From Paenalcaligenes hominis (GTDB lineage Bacteria; Pseudomonadota; Gammaproteobacteria; Burkholderiales; Burkholderiaceae_B), in the NCBI RefSeq assembly GCF_011927625.1, contig NZ_JAATIZ010000002.1, positions 248,001-312,000 on the forward strand: a stretch of DNA of 64,000 nt, read 5' to 3'. The notes beneath the pieces are model-generated. The model was given only the letters and a program-made list of their open reading frames with translations. It made no database searches and was not told the DNA's origin. Every line of letters begins with the position of its first letter. Within the stretch, counting starts at the first letter, position 1. This document shows positions 55,359 to 63,528 of the stretch, one piece after another. The position numbers and the translations under genes were made by a program.

Positions 55359-57263
55359 TTAGCTTTTTAATAACAAGCGGTTCATACGTTGTACAAACAA
55401 CGCTGGCTCATCCAATGTAGCCCCTTCGGCAAGCATGGCTTGGTCGACTAGCAACGCGGCCCAATCGCTAAAGTCATCCTCTGCGGCTTCATTAATACGA
55501 TTAATTAAGCTGTGCTCGGGGTTAATTTCAAGAATAGGTTTTAGCTCGGGCGTTTGTTGACCAGCGGCTTGAAGCATGCGCAGTAGATGCGGACTCATTT
55601 CATTTTCATCCACGACCACACACGCAGGTGAATCCACCAAGCGACCAGTAATACGCACCTCTTTCACCTTGTCACCTAGAGCGGTTTTTAAACGCTCGAC
55701 TAACGGCTTGTAGGTTTCTGCTATTTGCTCTTGTTTTTTCTTTTCCTCATCATCTGCTAGCTCGGCAAGATCTAACCCGCCTTTAGCAACCGATACCAAG
55801 GCTTTACCGTCAAACTCATTCAAGAACGACAGCATCCACTCGTCTACCCCTTCGCTAAACAGCAAGACCTCGATACCTTTTTTACGGAATACCTCGAGAT
55901 GAGGGCTGTTTTTAGCGGCAGAATAAGAGTCTGCTGTGACGTAGTAAATTTTGTCTTGACCCTCTTTCATGCGTTCGATGTAATCCGCGAACGAGACATT
56001 TTGCACAGAGGTGTCATTATGGGTCGACGCAAAGCGCAACAAGCTCGCAATACGATCTTTGTTCGTCGAGTCTTCGCCTACGCCCTCTTTCAGCACGGAA
56101 CCAAATACCTGCCAGAAACTCTCGTATTTCTCGGCTTGATTTTCTGCTAGGTCTTCGAGCAAGGACAAAATACGACGAGCAGAGCCATCACGGATCGCAC
56201 GTACGTCACGGCTCTCCTGCAAAATTTCGCGGGACACGTTTAAGGGCAGATCAGCCGAATCAATCACACCCCGAACAAAACGCAGATAGTTGGGTAACAA
56301 CTGCTCGGCGTCGTCCATGATAAACACACGTTTTACATAAAGCTGCACACCACGTTTGGCATCGCGATCCCACATATCAAACGGAGCGCGTTTGGGCACA
56401 TACAGCAGTTGGGTGTATTCGGTGCGGCCCTCGACACGATTATGTGTCCACGCTAATGGTTCTTCAAAGTCATGAGCAATATGTTTGTAAAACTCAATGT
56501 ATTGCTCGTCTTCAATGTCATTGCGTGAGCGAGTCCAGAGCGCGTTGGCTTGGTTGACGTTTTCCCACTCGTTAGTCCGTAAGTTTTCTTGTTTTTCTTC
56601 GTTCCATTCCTCTTTGCGCATTTGCACTGGCAAAGAAATATGATCTGAGTAACGACGCAAGATTGAACGTAAACGCCAGTTATCGGCAAACTCAGCATCC
56701 TCTTCACGCAAGTACAAGGTAATCGCTGTACCACGATCGGCTTTTTCAGCCGGCGCAATAGTGAACTCGCCCTCTCCGGTGGACTCCCAAAGTACGGCTT
56801 CTGTTTCAGGTGTTCCCGCGCGGCGAGTTAGAACAGAAACCTTTTCTGCCACGATAAAAGACGAGTAGAAACCGACCCCAAACTGACCAATAAGCTGCGA
56901 GTCTTTTTTGTTATCACCGGTTAATTGACTAAAGAACTCTTTGGTGCCAGAACGAGCAATGGTACCTAGGTTTTGGATCACCTCGTCCCGGTCCATCCCA
57001 ATCCCGTTATCTGATATGGTGATGCTACGGGAATCCTTGTCGTAATCCACACGAATGCGTAGATCCGCATCCCCTTCGAGAAGGTCGGGGTTATCAATGG
57101 CTTCAAAGCGCAATTTGTCACACGCATCGGACGCATTGGATACCAATTCGCGCAAAAAGATCTCTTTGTTGGAGTACAAAGAGTGAATCATCAAATGCAG
57201 TAGCTGTTTTACTTCTGTTTGAAAGCCGAGGACTTCCTCATTCTTTTGTTCTACTTGACTCAT
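55359..57263 (-). CDS. htpG: Molecular chaperone HtpG (Hsp90)
   Basis: A 634-residue cytosolic Hsp90. The N-terminal GHKL ATPase domain carries the Bergerat motifs ([19 protein letters not shown] near 35-53, [11 protein letters not shown] near 79-89, [11 protein letters not shown] near 126-136), followed by the middle and C-terminal dimerisation domains. All expected motifs are intact. A heat-shock-type promoter lies upstream. It is monocistronic, bounded by its own terminator. Confidence 0.97.
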   Translation of the reverse strand: MSQVEQKNEEVLGFQTEVKQLLHLMIHSLYSNKEIFLRELVSNASDACDKLRFEAIDNPDLLEGDADLRIRVDYDKDSRSITISDNGIGMDRDEVIQNLGTIARSGTKEFFSQLTGDNKKDSQLIGQFGVGFYSSFIVAEKVSVLTRRAGTPETEAVLWESTGEGEFTIAPAEKADRGTAITLYLREEDAEFADNWRLRSILRRYSDHISLPVQMRKEEWNEEKQENLRTNEWENVNQANALWTRSRNDIEDEQYIEFYKHIAHDFEEPLAWTHNRVEGRTEYTQLLYVPKRAPFDMWDRDAKRGVQLYVKRVFIMDDAEQLLPNYLRFVRGVIDSADLPLNVSREILQESRDVRAIRDGSARRILSLLEDLAENQAEKYESFWQVFGSVLKEGVGEDSTNKDRIASLLRFASTHNDTSVQNVSFADYIERMKEGQDKIYYVTADSYSAAKNSPHLEVFRKKGIEVLLFSEGVDEWMLSFLNEFDGKALVSVAKGGLDLAELADDEEKKKQEQIAETYKPLVERLKTALGDKVKEVRITGRLVDSPACVVVDENEMSPHLLRMLQAAGQQTPELKPILEINPEHSLINRINEAAEDDFSDWAALLVDQAMLAEGATLDEPALFVQRMNRLLLKS

Positions 57264-57305
57264 GTCGGTTCACATATAAGGAAAAGAGTTAATCAATAGG
57301 TTTAT

Positions 57306-57333
57306 AGATGGGTGCGTTAGGTAAAAATTCAAG
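57306..57333 (-). promoter_or_regulatory. Sigma-32 heat-shock promoter of htpG
   Basis: On the minus strand CTTGAA is followed 14 bases later by ACCCATCT, against the RpoH consensus CTTGAAA and CCCCATNT with 13-15 bases between. It is about 40 bases before the htpG start. The fit to element and spacing is good, and htpG is a known RpoH target in many proteobacteria. Confidence 0.7.
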
Positions 57334-57416
57334 CACATAACCTATTTTCTTAAAATACCTCGTGTTTCCAAGACCTTAGCTGGTATTCTAGCGTAGTCCA
57401 TGCCATCATAGATTGT

Positions 57417-58607
57417 ATGAAACACGTTATACACCATGAAGGGGCTGCGCCCATCAAGATCTGGACCGACGATATTGATCCAGCCGCCTTAGCTCAATTA
57501 CAGAATGTCTCCACGCTACCTTTTGTGCACTCGCATGGGGTGGTTGCCATGCCTGATGTCCATGTGGGTATTGGTGCCACAGTAGGAAGTGTTATTGCTA
57601 CCGATCATGCGGTGATTCCGGCGGCAGTCGGGGTAGACATCGGATGTGGGATTAATGCCGTGCGCTTGTCGCTGACAGCCACCGATCTGCCTGACAATTT
57701 AGCCCCTATACGTCACCAGATCGAACGAGACGTGCCTCTGGGTGCGGGGCCTGCAGGGACGCACAAGCCTAAAAACATGCCCAAGTTCGATATCGAGCTG
57801 TCTACGCGCCTAAAACAACTCACAGCAAAACATCCTCTGCTAGAAAAAAATAATGCGCAGCGTCAAATCGGTACCCTAGGCTCAGGCAATCATTTTATTG
57901 AGATCTGTTTAGATCAAAACGATGACGTATGGGTCATGCTGCACTCTGGCTCGCGAGGCATTGGCAATTTAATTGGCCGTTATTTCATAGAAAAAGCCAA
58001 AAAACGCATGGAAGCGTTTGGTATTCAGTTACCAGATGCCGATTTAGCCTATTTGCCAGATGACAGCGACGACTTTGACGACTACGTCGAGGCCGTGCAA
58101 TGGGCTCAAGACTACGCCTTTGAAAACCGTCGCGTCATGATGGCTAAAACCATAGCGGCTCTACGCCGCCATATTAAAAAACCGTTTCACGTTACCCAAG
58201 AAGCCATTAATTGCCATCACAATTACGTAGAGCAAGAGGAGCACTTTGGGCGCAAGCTCTGGGTGACACGCAAAGGGGCTATTCGAGCTAGGGACGGTGA
58301 TTTAGGCGTTATTCCCGGCAGCATGGGCCAACGCAGCTATATAGTGCGTGGTAAAGGAAATATTGATTCGTATTGCTCGTGTGCACATGGGGCAGGCCGT
58401 CAGTTCAGCCGCACCCAAGCCAGAAAGCAATTTAGTGTAGAGGATTTGCGTGCCCAAACCGAAGGGGTAGAGTGCCGCAAAGATGCTGCAGTGTTAGACG
58501 AGTTGCCGAGCGCTTACAAAGACATTGATGAGGTCATGGCAAATCAAGAAGACTTAGTAGAAGTCTTGCATGTGTTAAAGCAGGTGGTATGCGTGAAAGG
58601 GGCGTAG
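57417..58607 (+). CDS. rtcB: RNA ligase RtcB
   Basis: A 396-residue GTP- and Mn-dependent ligase joining 2',3'-cyclic phosphate or 3'-phosphate RNA ends to 5'-OH ends. Metal- and guanylate-binding segments are VGVDIGCGINAVRL, GTLGSGNHFIEICLD, HSGSRGIGN and the HGAGR loop of CSCAHGAGRQFSR (about residues 319-331), whose His forms the GMP adduct. It is colinear with E. coli RtcB and ends similarly. No rtcA, rtcR or archease gene is next to it. It is divergent from htpG. Confidence 0.95.
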   Translation: MKHVIHHEGAAPIKIWTDDIDPAALAQLQNVSTLPFVHSHGVVAMPDVHVGIGATVGSVIATDHAVIPAAVGVDIGCGINAVRLSLTATDLPDNLAPIRHQIERDVPLGAGPAGTHKPKNMPKFDIELSTRLKQLTAKHPLLEKNNAQRQIGTLGSGNHFIEICLDQNDDVWVMLHSGSRGIGNLIGRYFIEKAKKRMEAFGIQLPDADLAYLPDDSDDFDDYVEAVQWAQDYAFENRRVMMAKTIAALRRHIKKPFHVTQEAINCHHNYVEQEEHFGRKLWVTRKGAIRARDGDLGVIPGSMGQRSYIVRGKGNIDSYCSCAHGAGRQFSRTQARKQFSVEDLRAQTEGVECRKDAAVLDELPSAYKDIDEVMANQEDLVEVLHVLKQVVCVKGA

Positions 58608-58742
58608 TCTTTATGTAAGCTAGACCTCGTTAAGCGCAACATGTTGCACTCACAGACTACGCCCATTTCATTGCTCCACAAAGCCAGCACGGCCGTTGAC
58701 TAGGCAATAGCAACGGCTAGCGCATGGCTAAGGCACAAAGAA

Positions 58743-59024
58743 TTAGTCGTTGCGTTCTGTCACCAAAACCAAATGGTAACCAAACTGGGTTTTAACAGGC
58801 CCTTGAACTACGCCTACTGGGGCAGTAAACACTACCTCATCAAACTCAGGCACCATTTGACCACGGCCAAATGTCCCTAATGCGCCACCTTGGTGGGCGG
58901 ATGGGCAGCTAGAGTTTTGTTGAGCAAGTTGCGCAAAATCGGCGCCTGCTTCGATAGCGCTTTTTAATTCCTGAGCGCGGGCTTCTGTTTCTACTAAAAT
59001 ATGACTTGCGGCGGCTTGTGCCAT
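58743..59024 (-). CDS. Parvulin-type peptidyl-prolyl isomerase
   Basis: A 93-residue single-domain PpiC/parvulin with no signal peptide. The rotamase signature ASHILVETEARAQEL, the loop SSCPSAHQGGALGTFGRGQM and the C-terminal QFGYHLVLVTERND are all present. The length matches PpiC of E. coli. It is followed by a gap and the DUF188 gene on the same strand. Confidence 0.93.
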   Translation of the reverse strand: MAQAAASHILVETEARAQELKSAIEAGADFAQLAQQNSSCPSAHQGGALGTFGRGQMVPEFDEVVFTAPVGVVQGPVKTQFGYHLVLVTERND

Positions 59025-59164
59025 AATCGACTCCTTATTAATACAAGCTAAAAGAGTAACCCAACTCTGTAGACGCTTCTAGTCATGTGGGCACAAACCA
59101 TCAGTATTCACATGTAAATGGGCACATTAGGCTCTGTGGACTACGGGAACGCGCACTCATCATC

Positions 59165-59617
59165 TTAAGTCCGGCTTAATTTTTGCATTAACGCATCAAA
59201 GGCATTGGCAAACGCTTTTCTATCACTATGAGACAGCGCGGCCGGCCCTCCGGTATCGACACCGAAACCTCGCAATTCCTCCATTAGGTCGCGCATTGCT
59301 AGCCGTTCTCGAATCGTATCAGCCGTAAAACGCTCTCCACGGGGGCTGAGCACATGGACCGCTTTATCTACTAGCTGTGCAGCAAGCGGAATATCGCCGG
59401 TAATGACCACATCGCCTGCTTGAGCCTGCGCCACAATATAATCATCGGCCACATCAAACCCACGCTGAACCTGAATCGCACGCACCCATGGCGACGGCGG
59501 TGTACGCAACGCCTGATTTGCCACTAAATACATCTTGCACTGCCAGCGCTGTGCACCTCGATACAAAATATCTTTAATGACCACCGGACATGCGTCCGCA
59601 TCTACCCAAATTTGCAT
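59165..59617 (-). CDS. DUF188 family protein (YaiI/YqxD)
   Basis: A 150-residue PIN-like-fold protein of the YaiI/YqxD/DUF188 family. The N-terminal acidic motif [15 protein letters not shown] and [10 protein letters not shown] fit the family's conserved Asp residues. Its function is unknown in any organism I know of, though a nuclease-like fold is inferred. It lies upstream of tRNA-Leu on the opposite strand. Confidence 0.88.
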   Translation of the reverse strand: MQIWVDADACPVVIKDILYRGAQRWQCKMYLVANQALRTPPSPWVRAIQVQRGFDVADDYIVAQAQAGDVVITGDIPLAAQLVDKAVHVLSPRGERFTADTIRERLAMRDLMEELRGFGVDTGGPAALSHSDRKAFANAFDALMQKLSRT

Positions 59618-59743
59618 GCCAAGCTCGCTTAGTTAAACCCTTATTAAGGGGTTGATTATGACACTCAAACGTAACGCCCTGCTATAAATCAGTGCCGAGG
59701 ATTAGACAAATAAATGCTTTGCTTTTAGCTTTTGAAAAATTGC

Positions 59744-59772
59744 TTGCGTATCTGCCCTGCTCCCTCTATAAT
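59744..59772 (+). promoter_or_regulatory. Sigma-70 promoter of tRNA-Leu
   Basis: TTGCGT and TATAAT are separated by exactly 17 bases, ending about 29 bases before the tRNA. Strong -10 match and correct spacing. Confidence 0.8.
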
Positions 59773-59800
59773 TTCTTTTTGCTGCTACCAGATAGCTCGT

Positions 59801-59885
59801 GCCCGAGTGGTGGAATTGGTAGACGCGTCGGACTCAAAATCCGATCCCGAGAGGGGTGCCGGTTCGATTCCGGCCTCGGGCACCA
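59801..59885 (+). tRNA. tRNA-Leu (anticodon CAA)
   Basis: An 85-nt class II tRNA starting GCCCGAG and ending CTCGGGC-A-CCA with a full acceptor stem. The anticodon arm TCGGA-CTCAAAA-TCCGA gives CAA at 34-36. A long variable arm (TCCCGAGAGGGG) is present, as expected for Leu. The T-arm reads GCCGG-TTCGATT-CCGGC. Confidence 0.96.
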
Positions 59886-59899
59886 TTAGCATAAAAAAC

Positions 59900-59923
59900 A
59901 GACCGCATTTGCGGTCTTTTTTT
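59900..59923 (+). terminator. Intrinsic terminator after tRNA-Leu
   Basis: A 7-bp perfect stem AGACCGC/GCGGTCT with a 4-base loop and seven T residues, 15 bases past the tRNA 3' end. Confidence 0.88.
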
Positions 59924-60000
59924 CGTCTAACTATACTGCAACTCAGTAGGTTTTGTTCGAGGGCTAAATGTACGGCAACGACAAAAACCAGAGCAGTGCA

Positions 60001-60009
60001 TGGTATAAT
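60001..60009 (+). promoter_or_regulatory. Extended -10 promoter of a small ORF
   Basis: TGGTATAAT matches the extended -10 consensus TGnTATAAT exactly, which can work without a good -35. It is 28 bases before the small ORF's ATG. Confidence 0.6.
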
Positions 60010-60036
60010 CAAAGGTGTTCTCTTGGAGCCTATTAC

Positions 60037-60207
60037 ATGTCAAATGTACACAGCGCACCCTTGCGTCAGCCTACTAAAACCGTCTCTAAACAATGTCTTT
60101 ATCGTGCTGTGGCTAGCTCTGCAGCCCTAGAAAGCACAGCCAACACGGCTACTATCGAAGCCCAACTTAAATCTGATCGCTATGCGCAGTTGCAGCTAGC
60201 GCGTTAG
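60037..60207 (+). CDS. 56-residue hypothetical protein
   Basis: MSNVHSAPLRQPTKTVSKQC and on, ending QLQLAR; soluble, with a basic N-terminus and an Ala/Ser-rich helix. GGAG stands 9 bases before the ATG and an extended -10 lies just upstream, so the gene has its own start signals. No family is recognised. It is convergent with the Fic gene, ending one base before that gene's stop. A longer in-frame start upstream would lie before the promoter and is rejected. Confidence 0.5.
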   Translation: MSNVHSAPLRQPTKTVSKQCLYRAVASSAALESTANTATIEAQLKSDRYAQLQLAR

Positions 60208-60208
60208 C

Positions 60209-60820
60209 TTAGGCAGGCCAAATATCTTTAATTAAACGCTGCATAGGCATATAGTCTCCCATCAGCCCAGCATGAATCGCCCCTATATAATAGGCTTTAT
60301 TCTGGTCCCACCCGCTGTAGTCTAAAGGGGTAAAGCCAGCTTGAGTTGCCATCACGTCCAGTAGCAATCTTCCCAAGCGCCCATTCCCTTCTCTAAAGGG
60401 GTGGATCAAAATAAACTCCACATGACTCTGCGCTAAATAAGCCCATAATTCATCTAGGCTATAGGTAGGGAGGTATGGATAATGCTGCAAAAACTGTTGC
60501 TCGTACTGATGTAGCAATGTAGGAAGCAAGTGCGCAGAGGCAAAAGGAAAAGCACCTTTAGACATGTGTACAGTACGCAATTGGCCTGCCCACTGATACA
60601 GGGGCCCAAGCCATCTATAATGCCAGTACTGCAACACCTCTACAGATACTTGCGGCACATCAAACTTAGGCTCAAACAGGGCTTCATACAACCGCAGCAA
60701 CAGACGGTTTTCTGCTAGGTTCATTTCTGCTTGGGTTTTAATGTGAAGGGTGTTTTTTAGAACCTGCTCTTCTGCATTGGGTTCATATTCAACCTCACTT
60801 CCATAGGTACGGTATTTCAC
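60209..60820 (-). CDS. Fic-domain AMP transferase-like protein
   Basis: A 203-residue Fic protein with the catalytic motif HPFREGNGRLGR (about residues 140-151), the catalytic His first and Glu in place of the more common Asp in the DGN element. Fic proteins transfer AMP (or other nucleotides) to target hydroxyls, often as toxins. No antitoxin gene is adjacent, and no (S/T)xxxE(G/N) inhibitory helix was found at either end. The GTG start was chosen for the AGGAGG 5 bases ahead; a GTG two codons earlier is excluded, as the site overlaps it. Target unknown. Confidence 0.85.
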   Translation of the reverse strand: MKYRTYGSEVEYEPNAEEQVLKNTLHIKTQAEMNLAENRLLLRLYEALFEPKFDVPQVSVEVLQYWHYRWLGPLYQWAGQLRTVHMSKGAFPFASAHLLPTLLHQYEQQFLQHYPYLPTYSLDELWAYLAQSHVEFILIHPFREGNGRLGRLLLDVMATQAGFTPLDYSGWDQNKAYYIGAIHAGLMGDYMPMQRLIKDIWPA

Positions 60821-60913
60821 AAACACCTCCTATCGCTAGTTTGACGGTGACTTAAGGTTCAGATTAACGGCACAAACGCAACGCGTAAAGCCCGTTTTGC
60901 TATGGCCTTTATG

Positions 60914-60919
60914 TATAAT
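60914..60919 (+). promoter_or_regulatory. Possible -10 element for the luxE-like operon
   Basis: A perfect TATAAT lies about 50 bases before the GTG start. No convincing -35 was found at 16-18 bases, so an activator or weak promoter may be involved. The divergent Fic gene shares this region of about 150 bases. Confidence 0.3.
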
Positions 60920-60970
60920 TTGGCTACCTTTACCTTTTAAACCTTAGCGTTTGTTGCTTAAGAGGCGTGT

Positions 60971-62065
60971 GTGCATAGCTCTACTCATCCAGCTTTACCA
61001 ACGGAATTAATCCAAGACCTACAGCAGTTTATGCTGGTTCCCGATCACAGTGATACGGCGTTTAACGCCATGGCTTTACGCATTTTTAAGCACCAATTCC
61101 AGCATAATCTCGCTTATCAACGCTATTGTCAGCATCTAGGCAAAACACCGCGCTTTATCACGCATTGGCGCGATATTCCTGCTGTGCCTATCAATGCTTT
61201 TAAAGATGCCACCTTAAGCTGTTACCCGCCCGAGCTCTGCCAACATGTCTTCATGACCAGTGGCACCACTCAAAATGTGCGCGGACGCAACTATCATCCG
61301 GATGCCACGGTGTACGACCTGTCTATGCGCTTGTACTTTAAAGAGCGCTTTATGCTAGATGATGAGCGTATGCAAATGGGAATTATTTTCCCTACTGCCG
61401 ACACCTTGCCTCATTCCTCTTTGGCGCATTATTTGGGCTTAGCTCTAACGCACTTTGGTACGGAGTCCAGTGGTTATTTTATTGATGAAGAAGGGTTACA
61501 GGTGGATGCTTTATGCGCCCAGCTAGAGTCAGCGATCGCTAACAACAAGCCTTATGCGTTATTAGGGGCCAGTTACAGCTTTGTACACCTCATAGACGAA
61601 CTCCAACAGCGCCAACGTCGTTTCCAACTCCCTGCCGGCAGCCGCCTTTTTGACACGGGGGGCTTTAAAGGTCAGTCCAGAGACATTGAGCTGACTGAGT
61701 TTTATGCCGCCTTACACGAGTTCTTCGGCGTAACCCCTAGCCAATGCATCAATATGTATGGCATGACTGAACTCAGCTCTCAGCTCTACGACAGAGGAAA
61801 TCACAACACACCTTCAGTCAAGTCGGGGCCACATTGGACGCGTTTCCGTTTGGTTGACCCGCTGACAGGGGCGGATGTTGCGCAGGGCGAGCCTGGGGTG
61901 GTGGTGCATTATGACCTAGCGAATTACAACTCGGTTGCAGCTCTGTTAACAGAAGACTTAGGCCTGGCTAAAGACGAAGGCTTTCAATTATTAGGCCGTG
62001 TTGCAGGGGCAGAAGCCAAAGGCTGCTCATTAGCGATGGAGCATTTCTTGCAGGCTGTGCAATGA
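60971..62065 (+). CDS. LuxE-like acyl-protein synthetase
   Basis: A 364-residue ANL-superfamily enzyme resembling LuxE, which activates a fatty acid with ATP and passes the acyl group to its own Cys and then to LuxC. The ATP loop FMTSGTTQN is near residues 94-102 and INMYGMTELSSQLYD forms the following motif; the candidate acyl-carrying Cys352 lies in AKGCSLAME near the C-terminus, as in LuxE. The GTG start has AGAGG 5 bases upstream. It overlaps the LuxC-like gene by ATGA. LuxE relatives outside light-emitting bacteria also exist in PaaK-like forms, so the acyl substrate is not known. Confidence 0.85.
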   Translation: MHSSTHPALPTELIQDLQQFMLVPDHSDTAFNAMALRIFKHQFQHNLAYQRYCQHLGKTPRFITHWRDIPAVPINAFKDATLSCYPPELCQHVFMTSGTTQNVRGRNYHPDATVYDLSMRLYFKERFMLDDERMQMGIIFPTADTLPHSSLAHYLGLALTHFGTESSGYFIDEEGLQVDALCAQLESAIANNKPYALLGASYSFVHLIDELQQRQRRFQLPAGSRLFDTGGFKGQSRDIELTEFYAALHEFFGVTPSQCINMYGMTELSSQLYDRGNHNTPSVKSGPHWTRFRLVDPLTGADVAQGEPGVVVHYDLANYNSVAALLTEDLGLAKDEGFQLLGRVAGAEAKGCSLAMEHFLQAVQ

Positions 62066-63525
62066 ACACACAGCACTGGCAAGCAGGATATTGGCCAGAG
62101 CAGGCCATGCTGGGTTCGGTAGAATGGGAAACGCATACTCATACGTCTCCGTATGGCGTGCTGCATCTGCAATTACCACGCCTGCACCCAGATCAAATAA
62201 AACAGTGTGCAACATACTTAAAGACCCAAGCCCAGCGTCATTTACGTGAACGCTCGATTTACGACATCGTATCGGCATTGGATCAGTGCGTACAGCTCAT
62301 GTTGAATCCACATTGTGAACAACGTCAACAGGTGGAACGCGCTTTACAAAAAATCACCGGCTACGATGCGGAAATGTTACGACTCGGCATTAACGCCTGC
62401 TTGCGTACGTTTAGGCGTCCCGAGCTGCTGCGTTTTTTGAGTGAAGATTTCACTGACCCAACGATTCTGGATGATTTCAAGCCCCGAATCCAAGGCGGCT
62501 GGTCCAAAGCCATTGGACCTGAACTGCTAGGCGTGGTGTGGGCTGGCAATGTTCCCGGCATTCCCATGTGGTCCCAAATAGCGGCCCTCCTAACTAAAAG
62601 TCCAAGTCTGGGCAAGGTAGCCACCGCCGAACCTATTTTTGCAACGTGGTTTGCGCGCAGCTTACAACGTGTCGCCCCCGATTTAGCCCAAACCCTAGCT
62701 GTTTTATGGTGGCCAGGCGGTGATACCGGCTCAGAGCACAGTCTGCTGCAAGAGGTGGATGTCATGATGGTGTATGGGGGCGAAGCCACCTTACAGGCGT
62801 GGCAAAATCAATTGCCCGCTTCAGTGCGATTGCTAGGTCATGGTCATAAATTTAGTGCCGCCTATATTAGTCAGTGCGCGCTCGATACACGACAAGCTCA
62901 GCATTGTGCTCAACTCGTGGCTTTAGACAGTAGCCAATGGGATCAACAAGCGTGCTATGCGCCACAAACTGTTTTTGTAGAACGCGGCGCAGCCGTAAGC
63001 CCCAAAGAGTTTGCCCTGCTAGTCGCTGGCGAATTAAACGCGTTGGCGCAACGGTATCCGCGTCAGCCTATTTCCCTAGCAACCAAACAGGCCCTCGCTC
63101 AGTGGCGCCAAGTGCACACCATGGCGTGGTTACAAGGCCAAGCAGTGGAGATTTTTGGTAGTCCTACCGATGAATGGGCCGTGGTATACAAGGAACATGC
63201 CACCCAACCCGAGGCCAGTCCAACCCAACGCTGTATCACCGTCATCGCAGTGGACCATAGTCAAGAGGTGATTGATTTGCTGCGTCCATACCGTCGTGTG
63301 CTGCAAACGGTGGCGCTCGCGACCAGTCCAGAACAGCTTTTTCTTGTAGCCACTCAGCTCAGTGCCATTGGCGTGCATCGTCTTTGCGCGCTGGGGGCGA
63401 CGGCACAGCCCCAAGCGGGCTGGCATCATGATGGGCGCTTTAGCTTATTAGATCTTATCCGGATGACGGACATAGAAAGCTCGGCAGAACGCTTAGCACA
63501 ACAATTTGCTTGGTATAGAGATTAA
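62062..63525 (+). CDS. LuxC-like acyl-CoA/acyl-protein reductase
   Basis: A 487-residue aldehyde-dehydrogenase-fold enzyme resembling LuxC, the reductase that turns a thioester-bound acyl group into an aldehyde with NADPH. The likely nucleophile is Cys298 in DQQACYAPQ, with GVVWAGNVPGIPMWS and LLGHGHKFSAAYIS matching LuxC nucleotide-site stretches. It overlaps the LuxE-like gene by the ATGA stop-start, so the two are made together, as in the lux fatty-acid reductase complex. No LuxA/LuxB luciferase gene and no LuxD acyl hydrolase is seen nearby. The alternative is a general acyl-CoA reductase. Confidence 0.85.
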   Translation: MNTQHWQAGYWPEQAMLGSVEWETHTHTSPYGVLHLQLPRLHPDQIKQCATYLKTQAQRHLRERSIYDIVSALDQCVQLMLNPHCEQRQQVERALQKITGYDAEMLRLGINACLRTFRRPELLRFLSEDFTDPTILDDFKPRIQGGWSKAIGPELLGVVWAGNVPGIPMWSQIAALLTKSPSLGKVATAEPIFATWFARSLQRVAPDLAQTLAVLWWPGGDTGSEHSLLQEVDVMMVYGGEATLQAWQNQLPASVRLLGHGHKFSAAYISQCALDTRQAQHCAQLVALDSSQWDQQACYAPQTVFVERGAAVSPKEFALLVAGELNALAQRYPRQPISLATKQALAQWRQVHTMAWLQGQAVEIFGSPTDEWAVVYKEHATQPEASPTQRCITVIAVDHSQEVIDLLRPYRRVLQTVALATSPEQLFLVATQLSAIGVHRLCALGATAQPQAGWHHDGRFSLLDLIRMTDIESSAERLAQQFAWYRD

Positions 63526-63528
63526 CGT

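Noticed and set aside
57417-58607. RNA repair operon around rtcB
   Set aside because: No rtcA, rtcR, archease or prfH gene is adjacent; rtcB is alone between divergent and convergent genes.
59968-60036. Longer start for the 56-residue ORF
   Set aside because: The upstream ATG lies before the extended -10 element and lacks a ribosome site.
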